A stretch of 64,000 bases of DNA from Agarivorans sp. TSD2052. GTDB lineage: Bacteria; Pseudomonadota; Gammaproteobacteria; Enterobacterales; Celerinatantimonadaceae. This document shows, piece by piece, positions 1 to 8,613 of the stretch. Both the position numbers and the translations under genes were made by a program. Location of the stretch: the NCBI RefSeq assembly GCF_023238625.1, contig NZ_CP096670.1, positions 3,080,501 to 3,144,500 on the forward strand, given 5' to 3'. The first letter of the stretch is position 1. Every line of letters starts with the position of its first letter. The notes under the pieces were generated by a model, which saw only the letters and a program-made list of their open reading frames with translations, searched no databases and was not told where the DNA came from.

Positions 1-528
1 CCAAGACACCGCACCAATGGCCACAAACACTAAGAAGATATTGCGCCCAAAAAAGGTCACTAACAAAATCACGAAAAACATGAAAGGAATGCCGTAAAGG
101 ATTTCCAGCAAGCGCATCATTACGCGGTCAACGGTTCCACCCAAAAAGCCTGACGTTGCACCATATAGCGTACCAATAAGTACGGCTACAAATGCCCCCA
201 TCACACCAACTAGCAATGATATTTGCCCCCCTAATAAGGTACGTACAAACATATCACGGCCCAGTGAATCAGTACCAAAGTAGTGGCCAGTTTCAATAGA
301 CGGCCCTTGGTGCATGGCGCCCCAATCGGTATCGTCATAGGCAAATTCACTTAGGTAAGAGCCAAACACAACCAATAAGGTAATGAAGACCAGTATGCCT
401 AAGCTCACCATGGCAGCACGGTTACGCATAAAACGCATGCGAGCATCTTGCCACAAGCTGCGGCCTTCAATTTCTAACTTATCAGCAAACTCGCTAAGCG
501 CTTCGCTGTTCTGTTGATTATTTAACAT
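1..528 (-). CDS. oppC: Oligopeptide ABC transporter permease OppC (C-terminus cut by window edge)
   Basis: Inner-membrane permease of the oligopeptide importer. The first 176 residues are present and the frame is still open at base 1, so the C-terminal part lies outside the window. The translation has a cytoplasmic N-terminus rich in charged residues, a first membrane segment near residues 40-60, then the GTDSLGRDMF motif typical of the OppC/DppC family followed by membrane segments of the permease domain. The start is supported by a strong AGGAGG ribosome-binding site at 534-539, which overlaps the stop codon of oppB, so the two genes are probably translationally coupled. oppA and oppB lie directly upstream on the same strand. 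The ATP-binding subunits are presumably beyond the left edge. Confidence 0.9.
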   Translation of the reverse strand, partial: MLNNQQNSEALSEFADKLEIEGRSLWQDARMRFMRNRAAMVSLGILVFITLLVVFGSYLSEFAYDDTDWGAMHQGPSIETGHYFGTDSLGRDMFVRTLLGGQISLLVGVMGAFVAVLIGTLYGATSGFLGGTVDRVMMRLLEILYGIPFMFFVILLVTFFGRNIFLVFVAIGAVSW

Positions 529-537
529 GGCAGCCTC

Positions 538-1458
538 CTAGTAGCGAATTTTCGGGTCGATGAAGGCATAAAGTATGTCTACAATCGCGTTGAAAATGAT
601 GGTGAATGAACCAATAAGAATGGTTAAGCCCAACACTAATGAATAATCTCGGTTAAGTGCGCCATTCACAAACAACTTACCAAAGCCCGGTAAACCAAAA
701 ATGGTTTCAATCACTACCGAACCAGTAATAATGCCCACAAATGCCGGCCCCATATAAGACACAACAGGCAACAGCGCAGGGCGCAGCGCGTGGCGAGTAA
801 CAATGTAGCCATAAGGCAACCCTTTGGCTTTGGCCGTTCGAATAAAATTAGAACTTAATACTTCAATCATGCTGCCGCGCATAATTCGCGCAAAAGACGC
901 GACATAAAGTAGTGACATACCTAGCATCGGCAAAATGATGTATTGCCACTGGCCTCCATTCCAACCACCGGCGGGCAGCCATTGCAACTTAATGGCGAAG
1001 ATATACACCAGCGTGGGGGCTAATACAAAGGAAGGCATCACCACCCCGGCCATTGCCGTGGACATAATGGTAAAGTCCATCCATGTATTTTGTTTTAGGG
1101 CCGCTAAGGTACCTACCGATACCCCCATTAATACCGTGAAGATAAAGGCGATTGAGCCAATTTTAGCTGACACCGGCAAAGCCTGAGCGACCAGTTCATT
1201 CACGGTGTAGTCTTTATATTTAAATGACGGGCCTAGATCGCCTTGCGCCAAATTGCCTAAGTAAGTGAAATACTGTTCTAATACCGGCTTATCTAAACCG
1301 TATTTAGCTTCAATATTGGCCAGCACTTCAGGCGGTAGTGAGCGTTCACCTGAGAAAGGACTTCCTGGGGCAAAACGCATCATAAAAAAGGTGATAGTAA
1401 TCAATACCAACAAGGTTGGAATTGCTTCTAGCATTCGTTTTAAGATGAACTTAATCAT
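538..1458 (-). CDS. oppB: Oligopeptide ABC transporter permease OppB
   Basis: Inner-membrane permease that pairs with OppC to form the peptide channel. The length of 306 residues is normal for OppB. It begins with the typical MIKFILKRMLEAIPTLLVLI segment. Further features are the FAPGSPF motif near residue 29, a run of six predicted membrane segments, and the EAA-type loop around residues 205-240 (RTAKAKGLP, then ALRPALLPVVSY). It ends with the IDPKIRY terminus common in this family. A GGA at about 8 bases before the ATG is a modest ribosome-binding site. It sits between oppA (upstream, with a terminator-like hairpin in the gap) and oppC (9-base gap downstream). Confidence 0.95.
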   Translation of the reverse strand: MIKFILKRMLEAIPTLLVLITITFFMMRFAPGSPFSGERSLPPEVLANIEAKYGLDKPVLEQYFTYLGNLAQGDLGPSFKYKDYTVNELVAQALPVSAKIGSIAFIFTVLMGVSVGTLAALKQNTWMDFTIMSTAMAGVVMPSFVLAPTLVYIFAIKLQWLPAGGWNGGQWQYIILPMLGMSLLYVASFARIMRGSMIEVLSSNFIRTAKAKGLPYGYIVTRHALRPALLPVVSYMGPAFVGIITGSVVIETIFGLPGFGKLFVNGALNRDYSLVLGLTILIGSFTIIFNAIVDILYAFIDPKIRY

Positions 1459-1512
1459 ACTATTTTCCAGCTTCTCTTGGTTGCCGTTACTTAAGTAAGC
1501 TTAGTAACAACA

Positions 1513-1546
1513 AAATAAGGCACCTCGATTAAAAGGTGCCTTATTT
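1513..1546 (-). terminator. Stem-loop between oppA and oppB, probable partial terminator
   Basis: Bases 1513-1525 and 1534-1546 form a perfect 13-bp stem with an 8-base loop. Read on the minus strand it is followed by a T-rich run (TTATTTTG). It lies between the oppA stop and the oppB start. Similar hairpins in binding-protein operons let the binding protein be made in excess over the membrane subunits. That role is inferred here. Confidence 0.8.
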
Positions 1547-1558
1547 AACAAACATCAA

Positions 1559-3187
1559 TTAGTTAGCAATGATGTATAGGTCTTTGGTGTAAATTTTGTC
1601 TTCAGCGTTGTTCATTGGGTAGCCACCAACGGTAGGCTTAACCAAACGCGCATTTACATAGTGATAGATAGGTGCCAAAGGCATATCTTGTGCAAGCTGC
1701 GCTTCAGCTTGACGGTAGTTGTCACCACGAACTGCATCATCAACCGCCGCCATAGCACCATTCATAAAGCCATCATAAGCAGGGCTATTGTAGAATTGGT
1801 CGTTATTACCGTTATTGCTTTGCATCAGTGACAAGAAGGTTGACGCTTCGTTGTAATCACCACACCAGCCAGCACGTGTTACGTCGTAGTTGCCGTTGCG
1901 ACGGTTATCGAGGAAGGTTTTCCACTCTTGGTTTTCTAGGTTAACTTTAACACCCAGCGTTTTCTTCCACATTGAAGAAACCGCAATAGCGATTTTCTTA
2001 TGGTTTTCACTGGTGTTGTACAGCAAGGTAAACTCAAGAGGTTTGTCTTTGCCATAACCCAGTTCAGCTAACAGCTCTACCGCTTTAGCATTACGCTCTT
2101 TTTGTGTCCAAGTAGCGTAATCTGGCGTATCAACTTGTAGGCCAGCTACTTTTTGATGCGCGAAGTTATAAGCCGGTAGTTCACCTTTACCTACGATAAA
2201 CTTAGCTACCGCATCGCGATCGATGGCATAAGAAAGGGCTTTACGCACACGCACATCATCAAATGGTGCTTTCTTGTTATTAAAGCCGTAGTAGTAAGAA
2301 CATAAGTAAGGGGTTACTTTCAACGAGTCTGGCTGCTCTTTTTGCATACGCTTAAAGTGCTCGTTAGCCATTTCATAAGTCATGTCGATTTCACCGGCTA
2401 AGAAGCGGTTCATATCGGTAACTTGGTTTTCAATCGGTAAGTAGGTGACTTTATTGATAACGGTATTCTCGTTATCCCAGTAGTTTTCGTTACGCGTCAT
2501 TACGATCTTTTCGTTCACTACCCACTCGGCCACTTTATAAGCACCGTTACCCACGAAGTTAGCGGGTAGTGTCCATTTGTCGCCAAATTTTTCTACCGTT
2601 GCGCGGTGAACTGGCTTCAAGGTCGTGTGAGAGGTCATTGCTACAAAGTATGGCAACGCTTGCTCAAGTTTAATTTCTAGGGTGTAGTCATCTAAAGCTG
2701 TAACCGCTAACTCAGAGGCATCTTTTTTACCATCGATGATGTCTGCTGCGTTTACCATGGTCGTCATTTCTAGATACCACGAGTAAGGCGCTGCCGTTTT
2801 TGGGTCAACGGCACGTTTGAAACTATATTCAAAATCGTGAGCGGTCAATTTATCGCCGTTTGACCAACGCGCATCTTTACGTAGGTGAAAAACGAAAGTT
2901 TTGTTGTCTTCAGTTTCCCATGATTCTGCTATGCCTGGAACTAGATTGCCATCGCCATCTTGGTTTACTAGGCCTTCTAATAACTCACGAATCACGTTAG
3001 ATTCTGGTACACCTTCAGTTTTGTGAGGGTCCAGAGAGGCAGGCTCTGTGCCGTTACCGCGAACCAATTCTTGAACTGGCGCAAGTTTAGTACCCGCCGG
3101 AACATCAGCAGCAAGGGTAGCTGTAGCAAAAGAACCTAAAATTACAGCGCTAACTACGCTACTAATGAGGGTTTGAGCAGTTTTCAT
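1559..3187 (-). CDS. oppA: Oligopeptide ABC transporter periplasmic binding protein OppA
   Basis: Periplasmic peptide-binding protein (SBP_bac_5 family) that delivers oligopeptides to OppBC. The mature protein carries the family pattern: a start like VPAGTKLAPVQELVRGNGTEPASLDPHK, the ESWETEDNKTFVFHLRKDARWSNGDKLTAHDF signature, and a C-terminal YHYVNARLVKP region. A Sec signal peptide ending in ATLAA covers about the first 27 residues. Three ATG codons lie close together. I chose the one at 3187 because GGAG at 3194-3197 is 6 bases upstream of it, whereas it abuts the ATG at 3193 and precedes the one at 3199 only by overlapping it. The product is 542 residues, which is normal. First gene of the opp operon; the 500-base upstream gap is shared with adhE. 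Confidence 0.95.
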   Translation of the reverse strand: MKTAQTLISSVVSAVILGSFATATLAADVPAGTKLAPVQELVRGNGTEPASLDPHKTEGVPESNVIRELLEGLVNQDGDGNLVPGIAESWETEDNKTFVFHLRKDARWSNGDKLTAHDFEYSFKRAVDPKTAAPYSWYLEMTTMVNAADIIDGKKDASELAVTALDDYTLEIKLEQALPYFVAMTSHTTLKPVHRATVEKFGDKWTLPANFVGNGAYKVAEWVVNEKIVMTRNENYWDNENTVINKVTYLPIENQVTDMNRFLAGEIDMTYEMANEHFKRMQKEQPDSLKVTPYLCSYYYGFNNKKAPFDDVRVRKALSYAIDRDAVAKFIVGKGELPAYNFAHQKVAGLQVDTPDYATWTQKERNAKAVELLAELGYGKDKPLEFTLLYNTSENHKKIAIAVSSMWKKTLGVKVNLENQEWKTFLDNRRNGNYDVTRAGWCGDYNEASTFLSLMQSNNGNNDQFYNSPAYDGFMNGAMAAVDDAVRGDNYRQAEAQLAQDMPLAPIYHYVNARLVKPTVGGYPMNNAEDKIYTKDLYIIAN

Positions 3188-3217
3188 TTTCATCTCCATA
3201 TTGACACATCGAACCAA

Positions 3218-3537
3218 TGCTTAGCCCGCTTGTGAAATTTCCATTCACTTTACATGAATATTAAATCAGTACAATATTCTAATAAAATACACATCAACGC
3301 CAGATGCTACACCCGAATTGAAAAAACAACAAATATAAAGTTGCAAAACATCGGGTCAAATAACCGATTATGCTCAAGCAATTAACAGTTTTTTTTGTTA
3401 TTTCACTAAGTTAAGCTAACCTCTAACAACCATTAGCATTTATCATTAAATGATAGACTAAATATAAAATATGCCTTTTCTTGTAATACAAATACGCATT
3501 GGTAAAAAATTTACATCATTTGGTTAAATTTTGCATT
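3218..3537. other. AT-rich intergenic region upstream of oppA
   Basis: No coding frame of note. The stretch is very AT-rich and must hold the oppA promoter on the minus strand, but I could not choose a convincing -35/-10 pair. On the plus strand a TTTACA at 3249-3254 and TACAAT at 3270-3275 are only 15 bases apart, so they make a poor promoter. Confidence 0.4.
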
Positions 3538-3576
3538 AATCACTAAATATTACTGTAATTATTTAGTGATTTTTTT
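3538..3576 (+). terminator. Terminator-like hairpin upstream of adhE with no obvious upstream gene
   Basis: Bases 3538-3548 and 3561-3571 form a perfect 11-bp, AT-rich stem with a 12-base loop, followed by seven T residues on the plus strand (3570-3576). No plus-strand gene lies upstream, so it may end a small RNA or a long adhE leader, or may be a regulatory palindrome. It could also be a chance AT-rich structure. Confidence 0.5.
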
Positions 3577-3597
3577 ACATTTGTAACTTAGCAACAC

Positions 3598-3611
3598 ATG
3601 ATCTGGATCAA
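3598..3611 (+). promoter_or_regulatory. Candidate FNR binding site for adhE
   Basis: The sequence ATGAT-CTGG-ATCAA matches the FNR consensus TTGAT-N4-ATCAA at 9 of 10 informative positions. Its centre (3604.5) is about 41 bases upstream of the start site predicted from the -10 element at 3633-3638. That is the standard spacing of an FNR class II activated promoter. The gene downstream is the anaerobic enzyme AdhE, which makes the assignment sensible. Confidence 0.7.
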
Positions 3612-3632
3612 GTGGTACCACTAAAGGGCTAT

Positions 3633-3638
3633 TATAAT
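3633..3638 (+). promoter_or_regulatory. -10 element of the adhE promoter
   Basis: A perfect TATAAT box. No good -35 hexamer sits 17 bases upstream. This is expected for an activator-dependent promoter, because the FNR-like site covers that position. The predicted start is near 3645, giving a leader of about 110 bases before the AdhE start codon. Confidence 0.65.
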
Positions 3639-3755
3639 CGCTAGTGAAAGTTAATTACTAAACCACTAAAGCGGCTATTAATAGTCTTCAAGATTCAGTT
3701 TTTGATAGTCAGTAACGGTTTACTAATTAGTTTTAGTTTAAATGAGGAGAACAGG

Positions 3756-6419
3756 ATGCCTGTAGGTAATATAGATGAGTTAAACGCAATGGTTGCTCGA
3801 GTGAAGGCAGCGCAAGCTGAATTCGCAACATTCGACCAAGCACAAGTGGATAAAATTTTCCGCGCAGCGTCACTCGCAGCTTCTACAGCACGTATTGAAC
3901 TAGCCCGCATGGCCGCTGAAGAGTCAGGCATGGGTATCATGGAAGACAAAGTGATTAAAAACCACTTCGCTTCTGAGTTCATTTACAACAAATATAAAGA
4001 CGAACTAACTTGTGGTGTTATTGACCGCAACGACGAAGGCGGTACTATTACTATCGCTGAGCCAGTTGGTATCGTTTGTGCAATCGTACCAACCACTAAC
4101 CCAACTTCTACTGCAATTTTCAAAGCGTTAATCAGCTTGAAAACGCGTAACGGTTGTATTTTCTCGCCACACCCACGCGCTAAAAACTCTACTAACTTCG
4201 CCGCGAAGCTAGTACTAGACGCAGCGATTAAAGCTGGCGCGCCTAAAGACATCATTGGTTGGATTGATACTCCTTCTGTTGAATTGTCTAATGCATTAAT
4301 GAAGCACGAAGACATTTCTCTTATCCTTGCAACTGGTGGTCCAGGCATGGTTAAAGCTGCTTACTCATCAGGTAAGCCTGCGATTGGTGTTGGTGCTGGT
4401 AACACGCCTGTAGTGATTGACGAAACAGCTGACGTTAAACGTGCAGTTTCTTCTATCTTAATGTCTAAGACTTTTGATAACGGCGTAATTTGTGCTTCTG
4501 AGCAAGCTGCAATTATCGTTGAGTCAAAATACGACGAAGTAATGGCGCGTTTCGCTAAATACGGCGCAGCGGTACTAAGCAAGTCTGACGCTGATAAAGT
4601 ACGTAAAGTATTGCTTATCAATGGCGCACTTAACGCTAAAATCGTTGGTCAACCAGCATACAAAATTGCTGAGCTAGCGGGTGTTACTGTACCTAAATCA
4701 ACTAAGATCCTTATCGGTGAAGGCCTAGAAGCATCTTACGATGATGAGTTCGCTCATGAGAAACTATCTCCTACGCTAGGTGTGTTCAAAGCGAAAGACT
4801 TTGAAGACGCAGTTCGCCAAGCAGGTATCGTGTTAGACATCGGCGGTGTTGGTCATACTTCAGTGCTTTACACTGACCAAGACGCAAATGCAGATCGTAT
4901 TGCTTACTTCGGTGACAAAATGAAGACTGCACGTATTCTTATTAATACGCCTTCTTCACACGGTGGTATTGGTGACCTTTACAACTTCGAACTAGCACCT
5001 TCATTAACGCTAGGTTGTGGTTCATGGGGTGGTAACGCGATTTCTGAAAACGTGGGGCCAAAACACTTAATCAACAAGAAAATTGTTGCTAAGCGAGCTG
5101 AGAATATGTTGTGGCACAAACTTCCTAAATCAATTTACTTCCGTCGTGGTTCATTACCAATCGCTATGGATGACCTAGATGGCAAGAAACGCGCACTTAT
5201 CGTGACTGACCGTTTCTTATTCAACAATGGTTACATTGACGACCTACGCGCTATCCTTAAAGATAAAGGCATGGAAGTTGAGATTTTCCACGAAGTAGAA
5301 GCTGATCCTACGCTAACTATCGTTAAGAAAGGTGCTGATGCATGTCACAGCTACCAGCCTGACGTTATCCTAGCGGTTGGTGGTGGTTCACCTATGGACG
5401 CTGCGAAAATCATGTGGGTAATGTACGAGCACCCAGAAACTGATTTCGAAGACCTGTCAATGCGCTTTATGGACATCCGTAAACGTATTTACAAGTTCCC
5501 TAAAATGGGTTCTAAAGCTGAGTTAGTATGTATTACTACTACTTCTGGTACGGGTTCTGAAGTGACACCGTTCGCTGTTGTAACTGACGATGCTACTGGC
5601 CAAAAATACCCATTAGCTGATTACGAACTAACACCTAACATGGCGGTTGTTGACGCTAACCTAGTAATGGATATGCCTAAGTCACTATGTGCCTTTGGTG
5701 GTTACGATGCGGTTACTCACGCTATGGAAGCTTATGTTTCTGTACTCGCTAACGAATACTCAGACGGTCAGGCTCTTCAAGCGCTTAAAATGCTTAAAGA
5801 ATACCTACCAAGCTCTTACAAAAATGGTAAAGCTGACCCAGTTGCTCGTGAGAAAGTTCACAATGCTGCCACTATCGCTGGTATCGCGTTTGCTAACTCT
5901 TTCCTAGGTGTGTGTCACTCTATGGCGCATAAATTGGGTGCAGAGTTCCACGTACCACACGGTTTAGCTAACGCATTATTGCTAACTAACGTAATTCGTT
6001 ACAACGCAACGAATACACCAACTAAACAAACTGCGTTTTCTCAGTACGACCGTCCGAAAGCACGTGCTCGTTACGCTGAAGTTGCTGAGCACTTAGGTTT
6101 CCGTGAAGGTAACACTGAAGACAAGCTAAACGCATTGCTAACTTGGTTAGACGAACTTAAAGTTGAAATTGATATTCCACTATCAATTCAAGCGGCTGGT
6201 GTACCAGAAGCTGAGTTCTTAGCTAAAGTTGATGAATTAGCGGTTGACGCGTTTGATGACCAATGTACTGGCGCAAACCCACGTTACCCATTAATCAGCG
6301 AGTTGAAGCAAGTTCTTATCGATTCATACTACGGTCGCCCGTATGTTGAAGCCGAAGAACGTGAAGCAGCTGAAGCTAAAAAAGCACCTGCTAAAAAAGC
6401 GACTAAAGCTAAAGCTTAA
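3756..6419 (+). CDS. adhE: Bifunctional acetaldehyde-CoA/alcohol dehydrogenase AdhE
   Basis: Reduces acetyl-CoA to acetaldehyde and then ethanol, using NADH, during fermentation; the enzyme forms spirosomes in the cytoplasm. The N-terminal CoA-acylating aldehyde dehydrogenase domain covers about residues 1-440, with the catalytic cysteine in FDNGVICASEQ at residue 246, the same number as in E. coli. The C-terminal iron-dependent alcohol dehydrogenase domain covers about 450-865, with GGGSPMDAAK, GGYDAVTHAMEAY and the CHSMAHKLGAEFHVPHG metal-binding segment. The tail is rich in Ala and Lys. I chose the ATG at 3756 (887 residues) because AGGAGA lies just upstream and MPVGNIDELN aligns with the E. 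coli start. An open frame extends upstream to 3702 but lacks a ribosome-binding site. Single-gene unit with its own terminator. Confidence 0.98.
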   Translation: MPVGNIDELNAMVARVKAAQAEFATFDQAQVDKIFRAASLAASTARIELARMAAEESGMGIMEDKVIKNHFASEFIYNKYKDELTCGVIDRNDEGGTITIAEPVGIVCAIVPTTNPTSTAIFKALISLKTRNGCIFSPHPRAKNSTNFAAKLVLDAAIKAGAPKDIIGWIDTPSVELSNALMKHEDISLILATGGPGMVKAAYSSGKPAIGVGAGNTPVVIDETADVKRAVSSILMSKTFDNGVICASEQAAIIVESKYDEVMARFAKYGAAVLSKSDADKVRKVLLINGALNAKIVGQPAYKIAELAGVTVPKSTKILIGEGLEASYDDEFAHEKLSPTLGVFKAKDFEDAVRQAGIVLDIGGVGHTSVLYTDQDANADRIAYFGDKMKTARILINTPSSHGGIGDLYNFELAPSLTLGCGSWGGNAISENVGPKHLINKKIVAKRAENMLWHKLPKSIYFRRGSLPIAMDDLDGKKRALIVTDRFLFNNGYIDDLRAILKDKGMEVEIFHEVEADPTLTIVKKGADACHSYQPDVILAVGGGSPMDAAKIMWVMYEHPETDFEDLSMRFMDIRKRIYKFPKMGSKAELVCITTTSGTGSEVTPFAVVTDDATGQKYPLADYELTPNMAVVDANLVMDMPKSLCAFGGYDAVTHAMEAYVSVLANEYSDGQALQALKMLKEYLPSSYKNGKADPVAREKVHNAATIAGIAFANSFLGVCHSMAHKLGAEFHVPHGLANALLLTNVIRYNATNTPTKQTAFSQYDRPKARARYAEVAEHLGFREGNTEDKLNALLTWLDELKVEIDIPLSIQAAGVPEAEFLAKVDELAVDAFDDQCTGANPRYPLISELKQVLIDSYYGRPYVEAEEREAAEAKKAPAKKATKAKA

Positions 6420-6442
6420 TCGCTAGCTAAGCGCTAAAACAT

Positions 6443-6470
6443 AAGGCTCCGTTTACGGGGCCTTTTTTTT
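6443..6470 (+). terminator. adhE terminator
   Basis: Bases 6443-6451 pair with 6456-6464 (one G-T pair) around a TTTA loop, followed by eight T residues. A classical intrinsic terminator 23 bases after the adhE stop. Confidence 0.9.
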
Positions 6471-6545
6471 ATTTTCAATTTAGCGCTAAGCTTTGTCATA
6501 CTATGGCGGCTATAATTAGTTGAAGATGTGTTGAGGGTAAATGTT

Positions 6546-7286
6546 ATGCGGTATACAAAAGCTATTGCGCTTTCGGCTTTGTTGTTTAGCGGTACCAGTT
6601 TGGCGGAGGTGTTACCCTTTGAGGCAGAGTATCGTGCAGACTTTAAGGGAATACCGATTGCTAAAGGTTATCGTCAGTTAATCGATTTAGGCAATGATAC
6701 CTTTCAAATTAAGAGCATCGGCACCGCCCTCGCTGGGGGGTTAAAGTACGATGATACCTCTCGTTTCACCTACCACGAGGGGGATGTGCAAACCAAAGGT
6801 TTTGTGCTTAAACAGAGTAGCTTATTCTCTACGACTCACGCCACTGGGCACCCTGACCGAAAAGGCGGCTTAATTGTTGAGATAGATGGTAAACGCCATC
6901 ATTTTGAGGCTCCTGAAGACGTACATCAATTAATGGATGCCGCCGGATTCTCTATTCAATTACAAAACGACTTAAAAAATGGTTCTACCGATATGGATTA
7001 CCATTACAATGTGATTGATGAAGTGGATAACTACCGCTTTACCGTGGTAGGTGAAGAAACGGTAGACACTATCTTAGGGAGTTTTTACGCCTTAAAAGTG
7101 GAGCAAAAGAAACGTGAAGGGCGGAGTACTTGGTTATGGCTTGCCCCTGAGCTTGATTACCACTTAGTCAAAGCCGAAATCATTCGTAATGGCAAAAGCT
7201 GGGCAACCTTAGAAGCCACCCGCATCGATATCAAAGGCCCTGTAGAACCGGCTATTCCAGCCAATCAAACCGCTAAAGCTTTTTGA
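6546..7286 (+). CDS. DUF3108 domain-containing exported protein
   Basis: Function unknown. The protein has 246 residues and starts with a Sec signal peptide (MRYTKAIALSALLFSGTSLA, cleavage near residue 20). The rest follows the DUF3108 pattern: EAEYRADFKGIPIAKGYRQL near the N-terminus, a beta-rich body, then DTILGSFYALKVEQ and STWLWLAPELDYHLVKAE near the C-terminus. Members of this family are periplasmic or lipocalin-like beta proteins of no fixed role. The ATG at 6546 is preceded by GAGG 9 bases upstream. A GTG at 6528 is also in frame but would put charged residues before the signal peptide. It stands alone, convergent with the LysR gene that follows. Confidence 0.75.
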   Translation: MRYTKAIALSALLFSGTSLAEVLPFEAEYRADFKGIPIAKGYRQLIDLGNDTFQIKSIGTALAGGLKYDDTSRFTYHEGDVQTKGFVLKQSSLFSTTHATGHPDRKGGLIVEIDGKRHHFEAPEDVHQLMDAAGFSIQLQNDLKNGSTDMDYHYNVIDEVDNYRFTVVGEETVDTILGSFYALKVEQKKREGRSTWLWLAPELDYHLVKAEIIRNGKSWATLEATRIDIKGPVEPAIPANQTAKAF

Positions 7287-7326
7287 ACCTAGCGACGTTC
7301 GTCCGCTTATAGCAACTCGCATGTAT

Positions 7327-7346
7327 GGCCAAGTATGCACTTGGCC
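7327..7346. terminator. Perfect hairpin between convergent genes
   Basis: Bases 7327-7334 and 7339-7346 form a perfect 8-bp GC-rich stem with a 4-base loop. It lies at the end of the convergent DUF3108 and LysR genes and touches the LysR stop codon. There is no good T run on either side, so it may act weakly or only protect the transcript ends. Confidence 0.45.
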
Positions 7347-8284
7347 TACTCTGCCACAACAATGCGACTACTATCTTGCTGCTCTTGGCTTTGCTGCCAA
7401 AATTGTTCTGCTTGCTGATGGATCCAAGTACTAAACTGCTGAATTTTGTCCCGTTTGAAATAGGGCTCTGGCGCGACCAAGTAATAGCCATATCGCGGCC
7501 TCACCTCTACATCACCCAACTTCACCAACATGCCTTGCTGTATATACTTCCACGCTAAGCTGTGCCGTACTAAAGCGATGCCTTGCACTGCCAGCGCGCC
7601 CTCAATCACCACATGAGCACCTTGATAAAGTAAGTTGGCCTTAGCCACACTAGAATCAAACCCAGCGAGCTCTAGCCAGTACTGCCAATTCATATCAGGT
7701 CTCGCATCATCAATCACGGTATGTTTACGCAAGTCGTTTAGCGATTCAACCGGATGCTGCTGTAGATAAAGGGGATGACACACCGGATATAGATGATCAT
7801 CCATCAGCTTAACAGAGCGCAAACCTTGATAATCGCCCAGGCCATAACGTACACATAAGTCAACTTTGTCTTGGCTAAAATCAATCAATGCGTTTTTTGG
7901 CATCAACATTACCGATAAATCGGGAAACTGTTGGCTAAAATCACCTAAGCGCGGCACCAGCCAATGTTGAGCAAATGATGGCAGCACCGACAACGATAAG
8001 CGGCTTGGGTCAGGGTCTTGGCTTATTTGTCTTACCCCGTCCTGCAAGCTAAGGAAGGCTTGTTTTGCATAGTGGTACAAGGTGATACCTTCGGCCGTGA
8101 GCACGACCTTGCGATGTTGCCGTTCAAATAAGCGCACATCTAAACGGTCCTCGAGCTGGCGGATCTGTTGACTCATCGCGGCAGCAGTAACATACAGTTT
8201 AGCGGCAGCCGCTTTAAAGCTGCCCATTTCCGCGGCTAAATAAAAATAATATAAGCCTTGTAGCGGAGGCAAACGATCCTTCAC
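7346..8284 (-). CDS. LysR-family transcriptional regulator, GcvA-like
   Basis: DNA-binding regulator of 312 residues. The start MKDRLPPLQGLYYFYLAAEMGS, followed by FKAAAAKLYVTAAAMSQQIRQLEDRL, is the winged helix-turn-helix of the GcvA subgroup (residues 5-65). The substrate-binding domain follows from about residue 90, with the subgroup features DLCVRYGLGDYQGL and the late AVQGIALVRHSLAWKYIQQGMLVKLG. It is divergent from the small DUF1127 gene at 8382, which is the most likely target. The ligand cannot be told from sequence. The shared 97-base gap presumably carries both promoters and its operator. Confidence 0.85.
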   Translation of the reverse strand: MKDRLPPLQGLYYFYLAAEMGSFKAAAAKLYVTAAAMSQQIRQLEDRLDVRLFERQHRKVVLTAEGITLYHYAKQAFLSLQDGVRQISQDPDPSRLSLSVLPSFAQHWLVPRLGDFSQQFPDLSVMLMPKNALIDFSQDKVDLCVRYGLGDYQGLRSVKLMDDHLYPVCHPLYLQQHPVESLNDLRKHTVIDDARPDMNWQYWLELAGFDSSVAKANLLYQGAHVVIEGALAVQGIALVRHSLAWKYIQQGMLVKLGDVEVRPRYGYYLVAPEPYFKRDKIQQFSTWIHQQAEQFWQQSQEQQDSSRIVVAE

Positions 8285-8381
8285 TTAAGTATTCCTTAAC
8301 CGTAAGTCAATTTTAGTCGTTTGTCAGCTTAGCCTAAAATCGCGTAAATTTTAACCGTCAACCGATAAAAGGAGTTAAGTT

Positions 8382-8600
8382 ATGAGAACGCTAAACCACT
8401 ACAACACCAAGCTCACGTCTGTTCACTTAAGTTTAATCAGGCTAAACCTAAGTCGCTATATCAAAAGCTTAAACGCCATGCTGCTACGTAGAAAAACCCG
8501 CAAGCATCTCGCGTCACTCCCTGACTATTTGCTTAAAGACATTGGCATTAATCGCAATGATGCGCTGCACGAAGCGAGTAAGCCATTTTGGAAAGTTTAA
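8382..8600 (+). CDS. DUF1127 domain small protein
   Basis: A basic protein of 72 residues. The DUF1127 core occupies about residues 30-70: RKTRKHLASLPDYLLKDIGI, then NRNDALHEASKPFWK. Proteins of this YjiS-like family are small and often arginine-rich; some bind RNA or influence phosphate and carbon metabolism in alphaproteobacteria, but no role is established for this group. A strong AAGGAG ribosome-binding site precedes the ATG. It is divergent from the GcvA-like regulator, an arrangement that suggests control by it. A long inverted repeat follows the stop codon. Confidence 0.8.
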   Translation: MRTLNHYNTKLTSVHLSLIRLNLSRYIKSLNAMLLRRKTRKHLASLPDYLLKDIGINRNDALHEASKPFWKV

Positions 8601-8613
8601 TGTGGAATGCTTG

